DNA from: Cyclina sinensis
Taxonomy: Eukaryota > Mollusca > Bivalvia > Venerida > Veneridae
Direction: 5' to 3'
Assembly (NCBI GenBank): GCA_012932295.1
Contig: JAAONU010000004.1
Location: 9,858,630-9,922,629, forward strand
DNA length: 64,000 nt
Numbering within the stretch: position 1 is the stretch's first letter; each line of letters begins with the position of its first letter. Positions 12,801 to 25,507 of this stretch are shown in pieces. The position numbers and the translations under genes were made by a program. The notes under the pieces are model-generated. The model worked only from the letters and a program-made list of their open reading frames with translations. It made no database searches and was not told the DNA's origin.

Positions 12801-15800
12801 AACTCGCTTTTTTATCTTTCAATAGGAAACGAAAATAAACTAACAAGCTGACAAAAAAAATCTTCAAAAACTGAAATTAAATACCTGTCTCGGAATCTCT
12901 TGCTTTTAGCGTTATATTCAGGAGAGCTGATACAGACTTCTGTTTCTTAATTTAGACAAGAAAAAAACATAAACAGATAAAGGCGTGTAACAAAAAACTG
13001 TTAATTCTAAAGATAATGTCTTCTTCTACCGTTAATTCCTGTTTGTCAAGGACAACGTCATGTTATGACGTCATATACCTTCTTTATAATGACGTGGACA
13101 TTCGTCAGTACACATCAGATTCATAAATGTTCTCTCAACACAATTCTGAGAATCACTGTCGAAGACGTAGTTAGAGGGACAACACCAACGCTCATCTCCA
13201 TCAACAGGATTGCAGCGCATGTATGTACGGCATGATCCGTCGGTTAGAGAATATCTCTTTACGCCGGGTTTTAAACACAGGTCTGAATATAACAAAGACT
13301 GTATTCATTGCATGAATAAATGAAAAAAATTAACCCAAAACTAGTATTCAAAGGCTATGGCTATCATAGTAATATCAAGTCTGTTTTAGTAGTTATTGCC
13401 CTTTGCACATCGGACAAACAGCGTGTTCAAGGGGGGATAACTGTAAAACATGGGAGGTGTAAAATCACGCTTTCATAGGCAGCTCATAACTCCGAGTAGC
13501 TTGATCTAGTATGCTGGAGTGAAATTTGGGTATATTTTTTATACTTATATAACTTATTGCCTATATCTCACTTGATTATTGTTCGTTATGATTGCTAGAT
13601 CTACTATTACTTTTTTGAATTTCAGAATTTTATAGTGTCATGAAAAAGTATGAGTTATGTTTTACCTGTTACTTGAAATTAAGACTTAATGTATTAAGAC
13701 GTTATGCGAAGGTGATACAAATCGATACAACATGTGTCTAGTTCATGCTTTGTCATGTTATTATATCTCATGACATGTGTCATAATGCTACGTCACAGGT
13801 GACAATATCAGTGTTTGCTACCCCATTCCATCCACTTACACACCTTGTTCATACTGATTTGGACATGTATCATTACACGATGGCATTGTAACGCAACCGT
13901 CAACGACGTCGTAACCTTGACCTTTTGGACAGCAAACCGGATGTGGCCTTTTAACTTCACAATTCCAATAAGTTCGGCAGTTTCCGTCATCATAATACTC
14001 AGTCTTTTTTCCCGGGATGAGGCAAGCATCTAAAATGATAAGGCATACAAGTATAGGTATAAATAACGCAGGGTAAAATTAAAAATGGGAAAAGCCCATT
14101 AAACTTAAATGCTTAAATTTTCATAGAAAATGACAAACCTAATTTGATTGGACACTTGTCGTGGCATCTCCTCTGTCTGTCTTCCACGCATTTTCCCTCC
14201 GAGTCACTATACATAAGTCCTTCACCACAGCACTTTGGAATCGGCTTGCCTAGAAATAGTTATAATTTTCATTTTTGTAAACTGTTTTCCTGAAGAAAAC
14301 TTCAAATCGTCTAAACTAAGTTTCGTTTTGAAAATGGTTTTCTTGCAAATGTATTGGTGTAGGTTAATAATAGTTTGTAAATTTGTTTTCAAAATGAAGA
14401 AAACAAGCATTAGAACTAGTCACATTTATCAACAATTATATCGTTCTTTTTTAATTAACTAGTTATATGTTTCCTACAACAACAACAAAACATTGTACTG
14501 TATCATTTGCATACAATTTTTTGTTTAATGACTATCTCTGATATTTTCTTAAGCATCAAGTCTTCGAGCTGTACAATATAGCGTCGGACTTGCGCTATGA
14601 TCTTTACAAGAAACGAAACTCCCGTATTTTCTATTCAAAACAAGCTGGTCGCTTTGGTTAACATGTGGAAAGGTTTAAACATAAACCATAACGGTAAGAA
14701 TAGCGCGTTTCATAACGTTAAAACTTCATGTGTCTAGAAGAGGACAAGGGGGTCAGTATCAATTCAGCATGCCTTTAAGAATCACCGATGGTGTTATATT
14801 ATTATATACTAGACACAAAGAAGCTTAAATGAACAAATGAGTCAACAATACCTCTAGGGCTGCATTCCCAGTGGGTCTTACAATTGCCATCTAAATGATC
14901 AAACTTAGAACCTGGTGGTCTTCTATCACAATAATCTGAAACGAGATGGAAACGAGATAAAAAGAGATAAAAACAAGATTAAAATGAGATAGAAACGAGA
15001 TAAAAACGAGAAAAATGATTAAAAATTGAGATAGATAATTAATCATTCATCATTAAATTAAATAATATCGCGAATAACAATATGTTCTACTTTTAAAATG
15101 CATGTTTTTTGAAGAAAGTCATTTTGGGAGAACTTTTAGTCATTTATCTCATGTTGTTATAAAATAAAAGAGACAGTTGCCTTGAATCTGAATGGTCAAT
15201 TGACCTTTAAGAGTTTTTCCCGAAGATGTTAGAAGTTATAACTAGCATGTAGAGAATAAAAAAACTGTTTCAGTTTTGACCAATGTCATCTGTGACATTT
15301 GGAATTTAAAGTACCTACTTATTTACAAGTATCTAAAAAACTGGCATTAAGACTAAATCTTACCAATTTTACATTGCACATTTTCCGGGACGTCACATGT
15401 AATTTTCCGCTGCGCCTGTAGCCCCGCCCAGTATGTTCCAAACGCACATGGTTGAAGAGTAGCATGATAAAGTCCCATTGAGTCCTTCTGACACATGATG
15501 AAATTACGACAGTCATTCTCGTCGGCCAAGTAACATAACTCTGTCTTACACTTTCGACGACAATCTTGAAAGTGTAGAAGAACGAAAAATTTGATCAATT
15601 GTTAAAATAAAGTAAAAGAAAGAAAAAAAAGAAAGAAAGAAAGAAAGAAAGAAAGAAAAAGAAAGGAATGAACAAACATTTAAAATATGATACCGATTCT
15701 TTACTTGGTGAACTAAATAACAAGCTATATACTGCTTCAAAAGAGTCTAGTTTCAATGTCATATCAAGTTGGTCAAAGAAAAAAACTGTTACAGATTTAC

Positions 15801-18800
15801 GACTTTCGAATTCAAATTTAACTCGTAGTAACGTATATTTGTCAAAACGACATTATCGTCTTCAGTAAGTTAATATACTTACGAGCGTTAAGTTCTCTTT
15901 GAACTACGGTAAGGACGGGTGTCTCTCCTGATAAGAAAAAAAAATCAGAAATGGTAAGCTTTTTTCTGTATGATTTTAAAAGCTTTGATTCTAGTGAAAG
16001 TATGTCAAAGATTTCTTATTAAGTGATTACAGTTTGCTGTCTTAATGTAAACACTAAACTACATTGTGATTTCATTAAAACATAATCAACTATTATTACA
16101 AATGATATGCTTTCAAACTCGTCTTTTTCGTTTCAGATTGTCAGTTTTCATTTTTAAAAACCGTTTTCTCTAAATTTTAAAGACGTTTTTAGTGCCACTC
16201 CTCCCTTGTCCGGAGAACATTTCTGAAAGTTAAACGTGTTTCATAGAGACAATGTTTGTAGTTGTTTTCTTTTCCTTTGGGGATTTTGGCACTTTTATCC
16301 TCAGGATATAAGTCATAAGAAGGTGTAAAACGCAGACAAAAATATCAGGATATCATTGTTTCGAATTCCATTAGTGGTGAGTCTTCACGACTTTGAACAG
16401 TCCACCTTTTCGACATCCAGTCGGATTAATATACATTGCAAGAATTTACTTTCCATTGTCAAAAAGATAAGATAACTCTAACTCAAAACAATCTACTTAC
16501 CGATAAGAGCTAGATCAGGGGTTCCTGTATCTACTCCTATCGTGTCACGGACAAGACCCAAACCACTCTCTAGTTCACGACGTCTGTCGACCCAAAGGCG
16601 ACTCTCGAGCTCAGTACGTCTATCAGTTGTGGCAGCACGTGTTGTTGTTGTAGCACGTGTTGTTGTACTACGAGTTGTTGTTGGAAGCGGTGTTGTAGTA
16701 AGGGGCGTGGTCACAGGAGGTGTTGGCCCTGACTTTTTCGTTCCTGTATATGTCGCAATAGGTGAGACGTGAAAATATATTTCATTTAATGTTTTGCAAG
16801 AATTTTTACTGCATGAAACCTACTGAACGTGTTCTTAATTTTGATTAGAGGATGTTCATGTCAATTAAAATTGCAATTACATGTATATATATAATCTTAC
16901 ATGTGTAACTTACACTTTAGAAAACATGTAAGTTCGTTAATCATTATAAACATGTATCCTAGCTATCTAATATCAGCGCTGCATACTAGCCAATGTCTTA
17001 GCAACAGACAATGCCCTGGTAATACTTTTTATTTCACCTACCACTATTTTCTGTTGTTGTTTTTTTCATTGGATAAGAGCAGTCACCTGATGACCCACTA
17101 TTTTTCGGTCAATAGCTGACCCACTATTGGCAAACAAGAACAAAATGGCTGCCATTCAACAAAATTTGTCTTTTTAATCATTATTTTATTCACAACATTA
17201 AAAATTTTAACAAATACCACTTTTGTTATTATATAACGGATTGCTGCATTTTAAACAAACTTTTTGTTACAACAAAAATTATTTCCCTTATCGACCTTCA
17301 CCTTGTCCCTTGTCAATTCAACTGCAGACGACAACAATTTTAAAAATGCATTTCCTTTCGTAACAATACAGAAAATTCATTTTAATGTTGACAAATATGA
17401 TGTACAAGAATTTTTTTCCTTAGAAATCTTAATTAAGAAAAAACGTTTTTACCCCACCACCTCATTTGGATAAAAAAAGTGATGGAACGTGGTCAATGAA
17501 ATAGATCAATTAATGGGTTTGTTGTTGACCCACTTCGGAAATATTGTTGGATGAACAAGGGGACTCGACTATCGCATCGCCCCTTATTAATCCCACAGAC
17601 CCCCTATATTTCTGTAGTGGTTCAGTAGCAAACCCAAAAATTAATATTAACAAAACCTTTCAGTACATTCATAACTCTATAAACTACGGGAAATAACTCT
17701 CTGTCCATAAACAACAAGTTTATTCAATAACTACTTGAGCTTGCCACTTAAGTTTCCTGACGGACAATAAATATTATAGTTTAAAAATAGCGTAAACTTT
17801 ACAAACTAAGGGAACTCGAGCTTCTCACTTTTATGTTTCCTGACTGACAATAAATATTATAGTTTAGAAATAGTGTTAACTCTGTAAACTAAGGGAAACA
17901 GCCCTTTTTCCATGAACAACAATTTTATTCAATAATTTCTCTAGCTTCTCACTTTTAAGTTTTCTATCGAACAATAAATACTATAATTTATGCTAATCTA
18001 AGAGTTTGACAGTTTATGAAATATGTGTTGTATATAAAAAAAATCCGTAACAGAGCTAAACGCTTCCGACCATATAAGTAGTAATCTAATCATAAAATTT
18101 ACCCGAGGTCTCAGCTTGAAACAATACATAATAATACCTACCTGTACATACATTTATCAAGTAGCGAAACGATTATCCTTTAACGACTTATGTTTACTTT
18201 TATTTGTCATTTCAAAAAAAAAACAATAAGTTTCATTAACTGATATAATGTCAGCTCCTTTTACAAATGATAAAGATCTATAGTACCTGTATCATTGCCA
18301 CTTTGTGCTGTATCCGGCCCAGGTACAAAAAATGTATCGGTCCCACTTTCTGCTGGCGGCACCGCAGCCCCTGTATCCGTTGCGGCCCCTGGATCAGCAG
18401 CTGACCCCGTATCGTTGGCGGCCCCTGGTACACCATCAGCACCGGTACCTACACCGGTTCCATTCAGGATATTTTCTAATGTATCAACAGCTATATAAAG
18501 ACAAAAAAATCGATGCTGTCAATTATTTATGCAGTTGAATAAGGCAAGGAAATTTTCACATGCTTGTGGCATATATATATATCGGTATTGTCTATAAAAG
18601 GATTTGTATAAAAGGATTTGTGCTCACGTGAGCTAAAAACACTAAGTTACGATGAGGATAACATTAGTTAATGTTCAATGTTATTTGATAGTGATTAAGG
18701 CGGTAAGACAGACAGAGACGGACTGGCATACAGTTTGCCTCAATCTGACCATTAAATGTACTTTTTAAATCTTGTAATGTACCAATGAACAAACACACAA

Positions 18801-19591
18801 GAAGGCATTATTCTAAAATATTTGCCAGTACATGACGACGGTCAGACAGACGGACAGACATACAGACGGACAGTTTTCGATATATCCTCAATCTGGCAAA
18901 CTGTTGTGCACAGTTATTTCAATATCCTTTCCATGATAAAGAGCGGACACACAAAAAACAAACAGATAGGCATAAGTCTTAGTTGCAGGTTCAGACGACG
19001 AACTGACAGACAGACGAATGGACAGACAGACAAACGGACAGAGACAAAGAAACGAATGGGCATTCTGCGACATATGGGGAACATTTGTGCTAAATTACTT
19101 CACACTCCTGTAGTGCTCCACATAGAAACAGAGAGAACACAAACTTATCGACAGGCAAAACTCTGCATTATTTTTCAACAATGGCTTGAATCTTGAACTT
19201 GAACATCCTAGTCTTGTTAAGAACGTGTCTTTAAAATGAGATTAATATACTTGGCAAGTAACATCACAGTCCTATGTAAAATGGCATGTTAACTAAAAAT
19301 TGGATACGGACAGGTGGACAGACAGACGGACGGACGGATGAACGGACAGTTAGAATAATATTTAATGCCCTTTCAGGGGCATTAAAGTCGCCACAGCCTG
19401 AAAAGTTTTTTATATCGATTATTTCCTTAATCTTGAAAAGAAAGAATAAAATTTTTCATGAAATTTCAATTTTTTTTTTTTTTTTGACATTTCTTTTCAT
19501 CTTTCAACTTACCATTTGTTGGTAGAATTCCGCCTACAGCCATCGAAACTATTGACGACAACACCACCAATGTTAACAATACCACCTTCAT
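6835..19591 (-). CDS. Pif-like secreted chitin-binding/LamG protein, gene A (16 exons, complete)
   Basis: Exons in transcript order: 19591-19513, 18490-18287, 16743-16501, 15927-15883, 15564-15364, 14935-14852, 14249-14139, 14029-13844, 13282-13079, 12688-12539, 12034-11933, 11354-11257, 10872-10672, 7917-7815, 7371-7280, 6906-6835. All junctions are GT-AG and the frame stays open, giving 724 residues. Residues 1-20 are a signal peptide (MKVVLLTLVVLSSIVSMAVG). Low-complexity acidic/Ala-Gly and Thr-rich segments follow (27-175). An eight-cysteine chitin-binding-type module (about 191-257) precedes three tandem eight-cysteine modules sharing DGxCxTxxxC and CC (258-452). A CxCA-containing module (about 453-502) and a LamG/concanavalin-like module (about 503-724) complete the protein. 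The domain set is that of mollusc Pif/BMSP shell-matrix proteins, but no VWA domain is present. Known family members act outside the cell in the chitin framework of the shell; that role is inferred here. Confidence 0.9.
9074..9195. repeat. Degenerate repeat of ATTCGAATATT type in gene A intron 13
   Basis: The segment holds several overlapping, partly inverted copies of TATTCG and CGAATA around AATTCGAATATTTTCC and AAATATTCGAATACTG. It looks like a short dispersed repeat. The minus-strand open frame across it has no other support. Confidence 0.4.
9935..10340. repeat. Imperfect direct repeat pair with a terminal hairpin, gene A intron 13
   Basis: Two related copies about 157 bases apart share 'TTGxAATAxTTGCTTAxxATGA' and 'TTGTAAGACAAxGGGCATTA' (near 10028 and 10185). 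A short hairpin with GAGCAT/ATGCTC arms follows at 10311-10337. It may be the end of a dispersed mobile element; the class is not assigned. Confidence 0.4.
12105..12538 (-). repeat. 19-bp minisatellite starting at the splice donor of gene A exon 10
   Basis: Read on the minus strand, the intron opens with GTAAGTTATTGACATTACT and continues with about 22 diverged copies of this 19-base unit (GTAAGCTACTGACATTACT, GTAAGTTACTGACATTATT and so on). Many copies keep GTAAG and so look like splice donors. Entering the array in frame from exon 10 meets a TAA in the second unit. Confidence 0.92.
13844..15564 (-). other. Gene A cysteine-rich module exons 5-8
   Basis: Exon 5 (15564-15364) encodes CKTELCYLADENDC, NFIMC, LQPCAFGTYWAGLQ and TCDVPENVQC, matching the CBM14/peritrophin-A cysteine layout. 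Exons 6 and 7 together encode one eight-cysteine module (DGNCKTHWEC, then KCC, CVEDRQRRCHDKCP). Exon 8 encodes a whole module alone (DGNCRTYWNC, PVCCPKGQGYD, CNDTCP). Exon 9 (13282-13079) is a further copy (DGSCRTYMRC, RWCCPSNYVFDSDSQNC, CTDECP). Confidence 0.85.
14936..15037 (-). repeat. Tandem repeat forming the pyrimidine tract before gene A exon 6
   Basis: On the minus strand the acceptor TCTCGTTTCAG is preceded by repeated ATCTCGTTTTT-like units of about 11-16 bases for roughly 100 bases. The array supplies a long pyrimidine-rich tract, and several units resemble the acceptor region itself, mostly without the final AG. Confidence 0.75.
15618..15665. repeat. GAAA microsatellite in gene A intron 4
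   Basis: This run of GAAA units (TTTC on the transcribed strand) lies about 55 bases upstream of gene A exon 5. It is a simple repeat, and it adds a pyrimidine-rich stretch to the transcript near the acceptor. Confidence 0.9.
16501..18490 (-). other. Gene A low-complexity exons 2 and 3
   Basis: Exon 2 (18490-18287, 68 codons) is rich in Gly, Ala, Asp, Thr and Pro, with repeated ADPGAATDTG-like units. Exon 3 (16743-16501, 81 codons) begins with a mucin-like Thr/Pro/Arg run (TTTPLPTTTRSTTTRATTTT) and ends with a charged stretch, RRRELESGLGLVRDTIGVDT. That last part resembles the repeat unit of gene B exon 3. The Thr-rich part would be a natural O-glycosylation target. Both exons are symmetric (phase 1-1), so their gain, loss or expansion does not disturb the downstream frame. 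Confidence 0.8.
17675..17993. repeat. Three tandem copies of a ~118-bp unit in gene A intron 2
   Basis: Copies start near 17675, 17795 and 17878, each with 'CTxTAxAAACTAxGGGAA' and ending with 'GACAATAAATATTATAGTTT'. The middle copy lacks about 35 internal bases present in the outer two. This is a local duplication with no coding value. Confidence 0.7.
18695..19385. repeat. Dispersed GACA/GACGGACA-rich repeats in gene A intron 1
   Basis: Three or four clusters of GACAGACGGACAG-type units are spaced by similar AT-rich segments. The last is followed by AATGCCCTTTCAGGGGCATT, a small palindrome. The 124-codon open frame running through it is a repeat translation. It is probably a dispersed mollusc repeat family. 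Confidence 0.6.
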
Positions 19592-21376
19592 TTTGGGTTA
19601 TCTTTTGGACCCTATAGGGAAGTATAAAATTCAATCCATCACGTTTAGTTTTTCATCAGAAATTACACTACCCCTTACTCGTACAATTATAGCATTTTCA
19701 TTAAGTAATGATAGAAAAGTATTGGCTATATAAAGCGAGGGACAGAAGTCATATGGTTTATCTACCTTTTATTCAATGTCTTGAAAGAAAACGGAAAACA
19801 ACTCAAATAATCCCCTTTTGAATTTATTGTCACAATTTTAGTTGATCGTAAGCAAATTCATATATCAAGGTGTGTTCCTCAAGGAAGTCCACTCCAACCT
19901 ACCTTGTTTAAAAATCTCGTTTACATTTGTCGTCAGTTTACAACAATAAAACACAATAAGAATTTGTTTTAATTAATTTGATATGCTATATTTTTAGAAT
20001 TCAATTAAATACTTTACAGTAGATAACAAAAATGACTTAAGTTCAAGATCGTTGATAGATCGAGGATCGAGACAGAAATTGTCACAATGGAGCGTTTTTC
20101 TGATGAAGTCACAGAAGTTCACTACAGAGTATATAGGAAAAAACTTAGCCTCTCTTACAAGTAAAATTTAACTTCTGTATACAATAGTCGCACAACGAAT
20201 ACCTTTACCTGTTCTCAGAATAACAGATGAAAGAAAACATACGTTGTAATCTACTAATAATCATTTATTAAATTGTTAATCAGCTGTTTTGGAAGAGTTA
20301 TGCATACAAATGTGCATACACGTTTGAAGGCAATAAATCCGAAACAAATTCGAAACTGTTGAATGCAATATAGTTATTGCCATCAACTTTATTGAATAAA
20401 AGCTTAACAGTGAAGTTGTAAATTGATAGATATATTATACATTTTTTAATTCAAACGAATAGAAATGTCTAACAATTAGTGTAATATTCGTGATTTGAAT
20501 AAATTAGATCATAAGATACATTTTCAGCAAAAGAAAAGATAAGAATATTTGTGACCGCCTCCAGAGATTTTCTCTTGAAGTCGTTTGCAAATTTTGATAG
20601 TATCTTAAAGCCCTTTGTCCCCCCACGATAACACTCCGTTTAATAGAGAGTTTTTTGTGGTTGGTTGTTTTCATGTTTATTTGTAACGACGATGTGGCAA
20701 GTATTTATGCGACAGATATTAAAATGTTATGTTGATAGATGAACGTGCAACCGTCACTCGCTTAATTTATGCACTTTCTCCATTGTTACAGTCGACAAAC
20801 CGGAATAAACTAGAAATATTATGATTATTATACAAATAAAACGTGTTTCACATTTATCACGTTTTCATTAATTCATTTTTCAATTAAAACAACATTTTCA
20901 AAAATTCTAAATGAAGTTGTAATCCAGTTGTAAGCTGCTTTAATCAAGCAAGTGATGATTCTTTGCGTTAAATTTAAGTTGTAATATGTTTGTTGACTCA
21001 TTTTTCATACAATATTAAACGGTTAAGTATTTTTAAATAGAAAGTGACATAACCTGAAAAAGATGAGAAAGTAATGTCCACAGATAAACTACAATCTCTT
21101 GCTTAACTTAACTTGAAATACAGTCTTCAATAATGAAGGTTGTATATCTCAGGCTGAGCCATAAAAGATATGATGCAAGACAGCGTTGCCTTGATGTACA
21201 CCGCTACCAATTTTATACCCTTTTTATATCAGTTATTGCAACAAGTTGCTGTCGAATTCTTTTTAAACTGATTTCTATATTCAGACATGTGTATGTGTAC
21301 ATGTGTATGTCCGCCTTTAGTTTAAGTCGCTGATCATTTCGTAAAATTTCAACTCTAGCATGACCTAAACAGTTTA

Positions 21377-21590
21377 TGAGGAGCAGTGGCTGAGGGGTTA
21401 GAGAGCCGGACTCCCGATCCGGATGTCGCTGGTTCGAATTCCACCAGGGGTGAGGGTCTCCAGTAACTTTACGCATTTCTCACTTTCGGCACGAGTACTG
21501 GTTTGAACCCAGGAAGCAGTCATCGAGAGTGATCAATATAAGTTGCAAGAACTTGCTTCTCAGTCGATGTAAAATAAATAAGTTTAAACT
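21377..21590 (+). mobile_element. tRNA-derived SINE, copy 1, with target-site duplication
   Basis: The 5' head reads AGCAGTGGCTGAGGGGTTAG (A-box-like), followed 30 bases later by CTGGTTCGAATTCCACC (B box). The body includes GAGTACTGGTTTGAACCCAGG, ATATAAGTTGCAAGAACTTG and the tail AAAATAAATAAGTTTAAACT. The flanks AAACAGTTTA (21367-21376) and AAACAATTTA (21591-21600) look like a 10-base target-site duplication. A second copy lies at 36474-36690 in the same orientation. The organisation resembles tRNA-headed bivalve SINEs; the exact family was not verified. Confidence 0.85.
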
Positions 21591-22681
21591 AAACAATTTA
21601 GAAAAGTGTTTGCAAAATAAATGTGGATATTTCTAAGTTAATCTTTCAAAGTAGTCGGGTCTGTTTAGAAATCAACAGTCATTTTACAGCTCTGTCTTTC
21701 CAGAGTCCAGTCGATGAATAAGCTAATCGTGTTTCACAAACTGATAAAGATTTTAAACTAAAAGGACTTTCACAAAATTTTCTTGTTCAAAATTACACGC
21801 AACAATGGCAATAGATAGATGTAGAATTTTGCTATCGAAAATCAGTTTAGCTGTAAATAAATCTCCAAGCTGGTTTTCCAATTACTGGTAACGACATAAT
21901 TTGTCAACGTCAAACAGTTGCAATATCGCAGAAAACAAAAAAGACAAAACAGCAGTTATTCTACTTTGTTTTGCAATATCGTATTCTTTACGACTCCTCT
22001 AACACTGTCGCCAATTTCATTAATAGGTATAAACCAGTTTTTGCGTTATCGCCAGTTTCATATAAATATAACCAGATGTTGCAATCTCACTAATTCCCAA
22101 AGTTCTGTGCCATGTCCTGGATCGCAACAATAAACATAACGATATCAGAAGGTTTTTTTTAACTTGTAAGCAAGCGTGTGGATAGATAGAACAAAGAAAC
22201 TTTTATTATGAAAATGAATTATAAAATTTAAAAAACAACAATCGTAAATACTAAATAAATACATTAATTTAGCCATACCTTGAGAAGCGTCTTAAACACC
22301 TTACACATATAAAAGAAAGAAACTAAGTGGTTTCATAATCCTTTAATGATAAGATTAAATGTAGCAAATGATGCATCTTCCTTAATTAGATAACTTCTTA
22401 TACCTTCAGGCAATTTTGCATTTCACGTGTTGGCATGTCTTGCACCGTTTATTAATCTGCATGTGACAATAAACATGAAACCACATAGGTATTTCAAACA
22501 ATTTTCTGTATTTACCATGATAAATGGAACTCATTTTATTCTGTGAAAGCTCTTTGATTGTAAGAAAGATACATGAAATTGAACTGAAATTTAATATTTG
22601 TGTCATAATAAAATTGTAATTTAGGAGAAATGTGTCTTTTAAATCTTCACGACAATTGTATCATAAGAAGTAAGGTAAACC

Positions 22682-23118
22682 ATGGTTGTTATGAATTTGA
22701 TAAAGGTAAGTGTACAGTCTTCCAGTATCTAAATTTGGAATGACAATTTTGTTTACTTTTTTTCTTTGTTTATGGTCTAAAGTAACACTTTTTTAAATAA
22801 TCTTAAAACTTAACAAGAGCATTGTGTCAGGTAAGTATGCAAAGCGTTACACCATTTTAATGATTTCAGTTTAAAATCAGCTGAAATAAAATATTTCGTT
22901 ATGTTTTTTTTTCTTCATCAATGTTTAGTATCATTCAAAAGCAAGATGCCATTAGAATATAATGTTTGATTTCATTTTGATGCAATTTCAGAAGCTGAAA
23001 CAACCTGGATCATTGAAGGCTTGCCTTACTTTTGTCACTTTAGGACGAAGAAATAGTACAGCACGAATACATTGATGAAGAAGATGACGAAATCCACTTT
23101 TCCATTTATATTGTTTGA
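22682..23118 (+). other. Candidate two-exon micro-gene (weak)
   Basis: ACCATGG (a strong start context) opens an eight-codon exon, 22682-22705, that ends AAG before GTAAGT. An acceptor CACTTTAG precedes 23044-23118, which reads in matching phase as an acidic 24-residue tail (DEEIVQHEYIDEEDDE then IHFSIYIV) and a stop. The splice sites are good but the protein is only 32 residues with no known relative. An alternative acceptor at 22991 gives a different short end. Chance is a serious possibility. Confidence 0.15.
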
Positions 23119-25507
23119 TTGAGTAGGGAACTGACAAATACTCCGTTGCAGTGTGATGAAGTAATATCAACAGTCACGTGTTGCTTTTTTTAAAAATATA
23201 AATGATGCTATACTGCCCAATTGTAATACAATGTTATGGCAACAATGTTCCAGTCTATGTTTTCGCTATTGTTTAATACAAGTAATGGCATTAAACTTTG
23301 ATTCCTTTTTATAATATGTAAGAAATAGCGTCTAAATACAATTTTCAACGTGTATCGTTTTGGATGGGACATACCTCAAGATATAGAGTATTCAATTTTC
23401 TTCGAAATCATTGCAATCTAATGATATTATAGATTATATCCAGATGTCAAGGTGCCTGTCCAAAAAAAAAACAACAGAAAAACAAAAACAAAAACAAAAA
23501 AACCGGTAGACATAATACATCGATATTGGTCATTCTGTTGACAGTTGTTGTTGTTCCAGTTTTGGTAGCCATTTATTACAAATGAAATCTACCTTAGTGC
23601 ATATATAACCAAAGAAAACATTTTTGTACAAATGTTCTTCTGTAAATTATCAGTTATTTTTTTATTTTATATAGAATAAGACAACCAAATACATTTGCAA
23701 TACAAGTATATACTTGGTTGGTTATAGAGCGTGTGCCTTTAACGAATAATGGGTCCTCAAGTTTAACTTATTAAACTTATGAAAAACGAATTAATTTACA
23801 ACTGATATTTATTTATTTTTTTATCTTTTTTTTTGTTATAAGCAAGACCCGATTTTGATAAAGTCGCGTTTCCTATGTTATACGACGGATAATGCTGACA
23901 CTTTCTTTGGTCATTGTTGAGTTCCGTTTTTACATTCATATTGATATCTTTTGTTTACATACAAAATGAATAAGTAATGTTTACTTAATCTTCATTAATT
24001 ATCTTTATTATCTTATTATAGCTAGACATTTACTTTTGAACATTATGGTCAACTTGTATTCGACACAATGTCCAATTAATTCATATATATCAAAGTGTTT
24101 ATATATATATATATTGTAATATATCTTGAATTGGCTAGGAACACAAAGGCCTTTGATCTGAGTCTTTTATTAACTGATTTCATAATGTAAATAAACAAAA
24201 AGGTTTGTTTCACGGTGTGACATATTTACGTCACATGTCGTAAAAAGCCTTGGCGGGAGACAAGCAGACGAATACCGTAACATAGCCCGAAGGTACGTAT
24301 ATTTATATTATGATGAGGTGTGACATATGACTTATAGTATTTTAATCTACTAATAACGATTTCTTATAGTCATTTGTCTCTTCTCCCCAATCGTGTGTAT
24401 CAGGAATTTTGGAAAGGTATGATTTTTCAGCATTTTTCCTCTAAATTTGTTTCGTTGTTAAAAAAAATCGTTGTTTTAACGAATTAAAATTTTTTGCAGT
24501 GTTAAAGACACGTAAAACGGTTCAATTATATGATTTACAAAAAAGACTTTTATAATATATAAATAACTTTCAATAAATTTCTGACATCTGCCTAAATGCC
24601 TTTGGGTAAATTAAACAAGTCATTTCAAATAAATTAAGTTAAATGATTAATTAATCTCCCTTTAAATTTCCTAAATGTGTTTTAATTATTCATTATAAAT
24701 ATTGTCAGTATTTTAAATGAAGATTTCCCTTTTCACCCTTTATAGTGCATTTCATTCTAAAATCTCCTTTTTAATACGATGAAGTATAATTTCTTATTAT
24801 TTCATACACCATAGATACCAATTAGGTAGTCATTTTAGCAGTCACTTTGACAGTTCTACGGTGGCTTTTATCTCTTTTTTATGCACTCTAACTGTAATTT
24901 ATTTCATTTCTCGCTCCTTCACGTATCTTGATGTACATAAGGAAACTATGTGTAGTAATTAGCAATGGGTCGTATTGTGAAATGGTTTCAGCATGTGGAA
25001 GAGAATGCCTTCTTCATGAACCCCTTCTCTCCCCTTTAATGTTAAATGATGAAGAAAAAATGGTTTTGAAAGACAAACTTCATTTTCTGCTTTATGCATG
25101 TATGTTTGAACAGCAGTTCAAGTGACTTTTTTCATTCGTGTTTGTAAGGTGCCAGTAGCACAGAAATTTAGATAATAAACGTTATTAGTTTAATTGGGAA
25201 AAGTAACAAACCGCTGAAACTGAAAAAGGGTAATAATTTGTCATTTTTTTACACTTCACAGTAAATTTTAAGACATACTGTCGAATACTTTCTTTTATTA
25301 TCAACACATGATACAGAGTGCACGATATTTGTCCAACGGGTATTTTCTGGTGCACAGAACAAAATTGAATACTTCACAAGTAATCACTCGATTTCAGGAA
25401 CAAACATAGTATATCCGATTTATTTAGCTTATTTTATGTATTGTTAGTTTTCTCTAGAAAATAGATTTCGATTGGATCGCGAAAATATATGACAAACAGA
25501 ATTACAG

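Noticed and set aside
18822..19196. 124-codon open frame in gene A intron 1
   Set aside because: It runs through GACAGACGGACAG repeats and lies opposite and inside a spliced gene; it is a repeat translation.
21377..21450. Functional tRNA gene
   Set aside because: A- and B-box-like motifs are present, but they head a longer repeated element with target-site duplications and a second copy, so it is a SINE.
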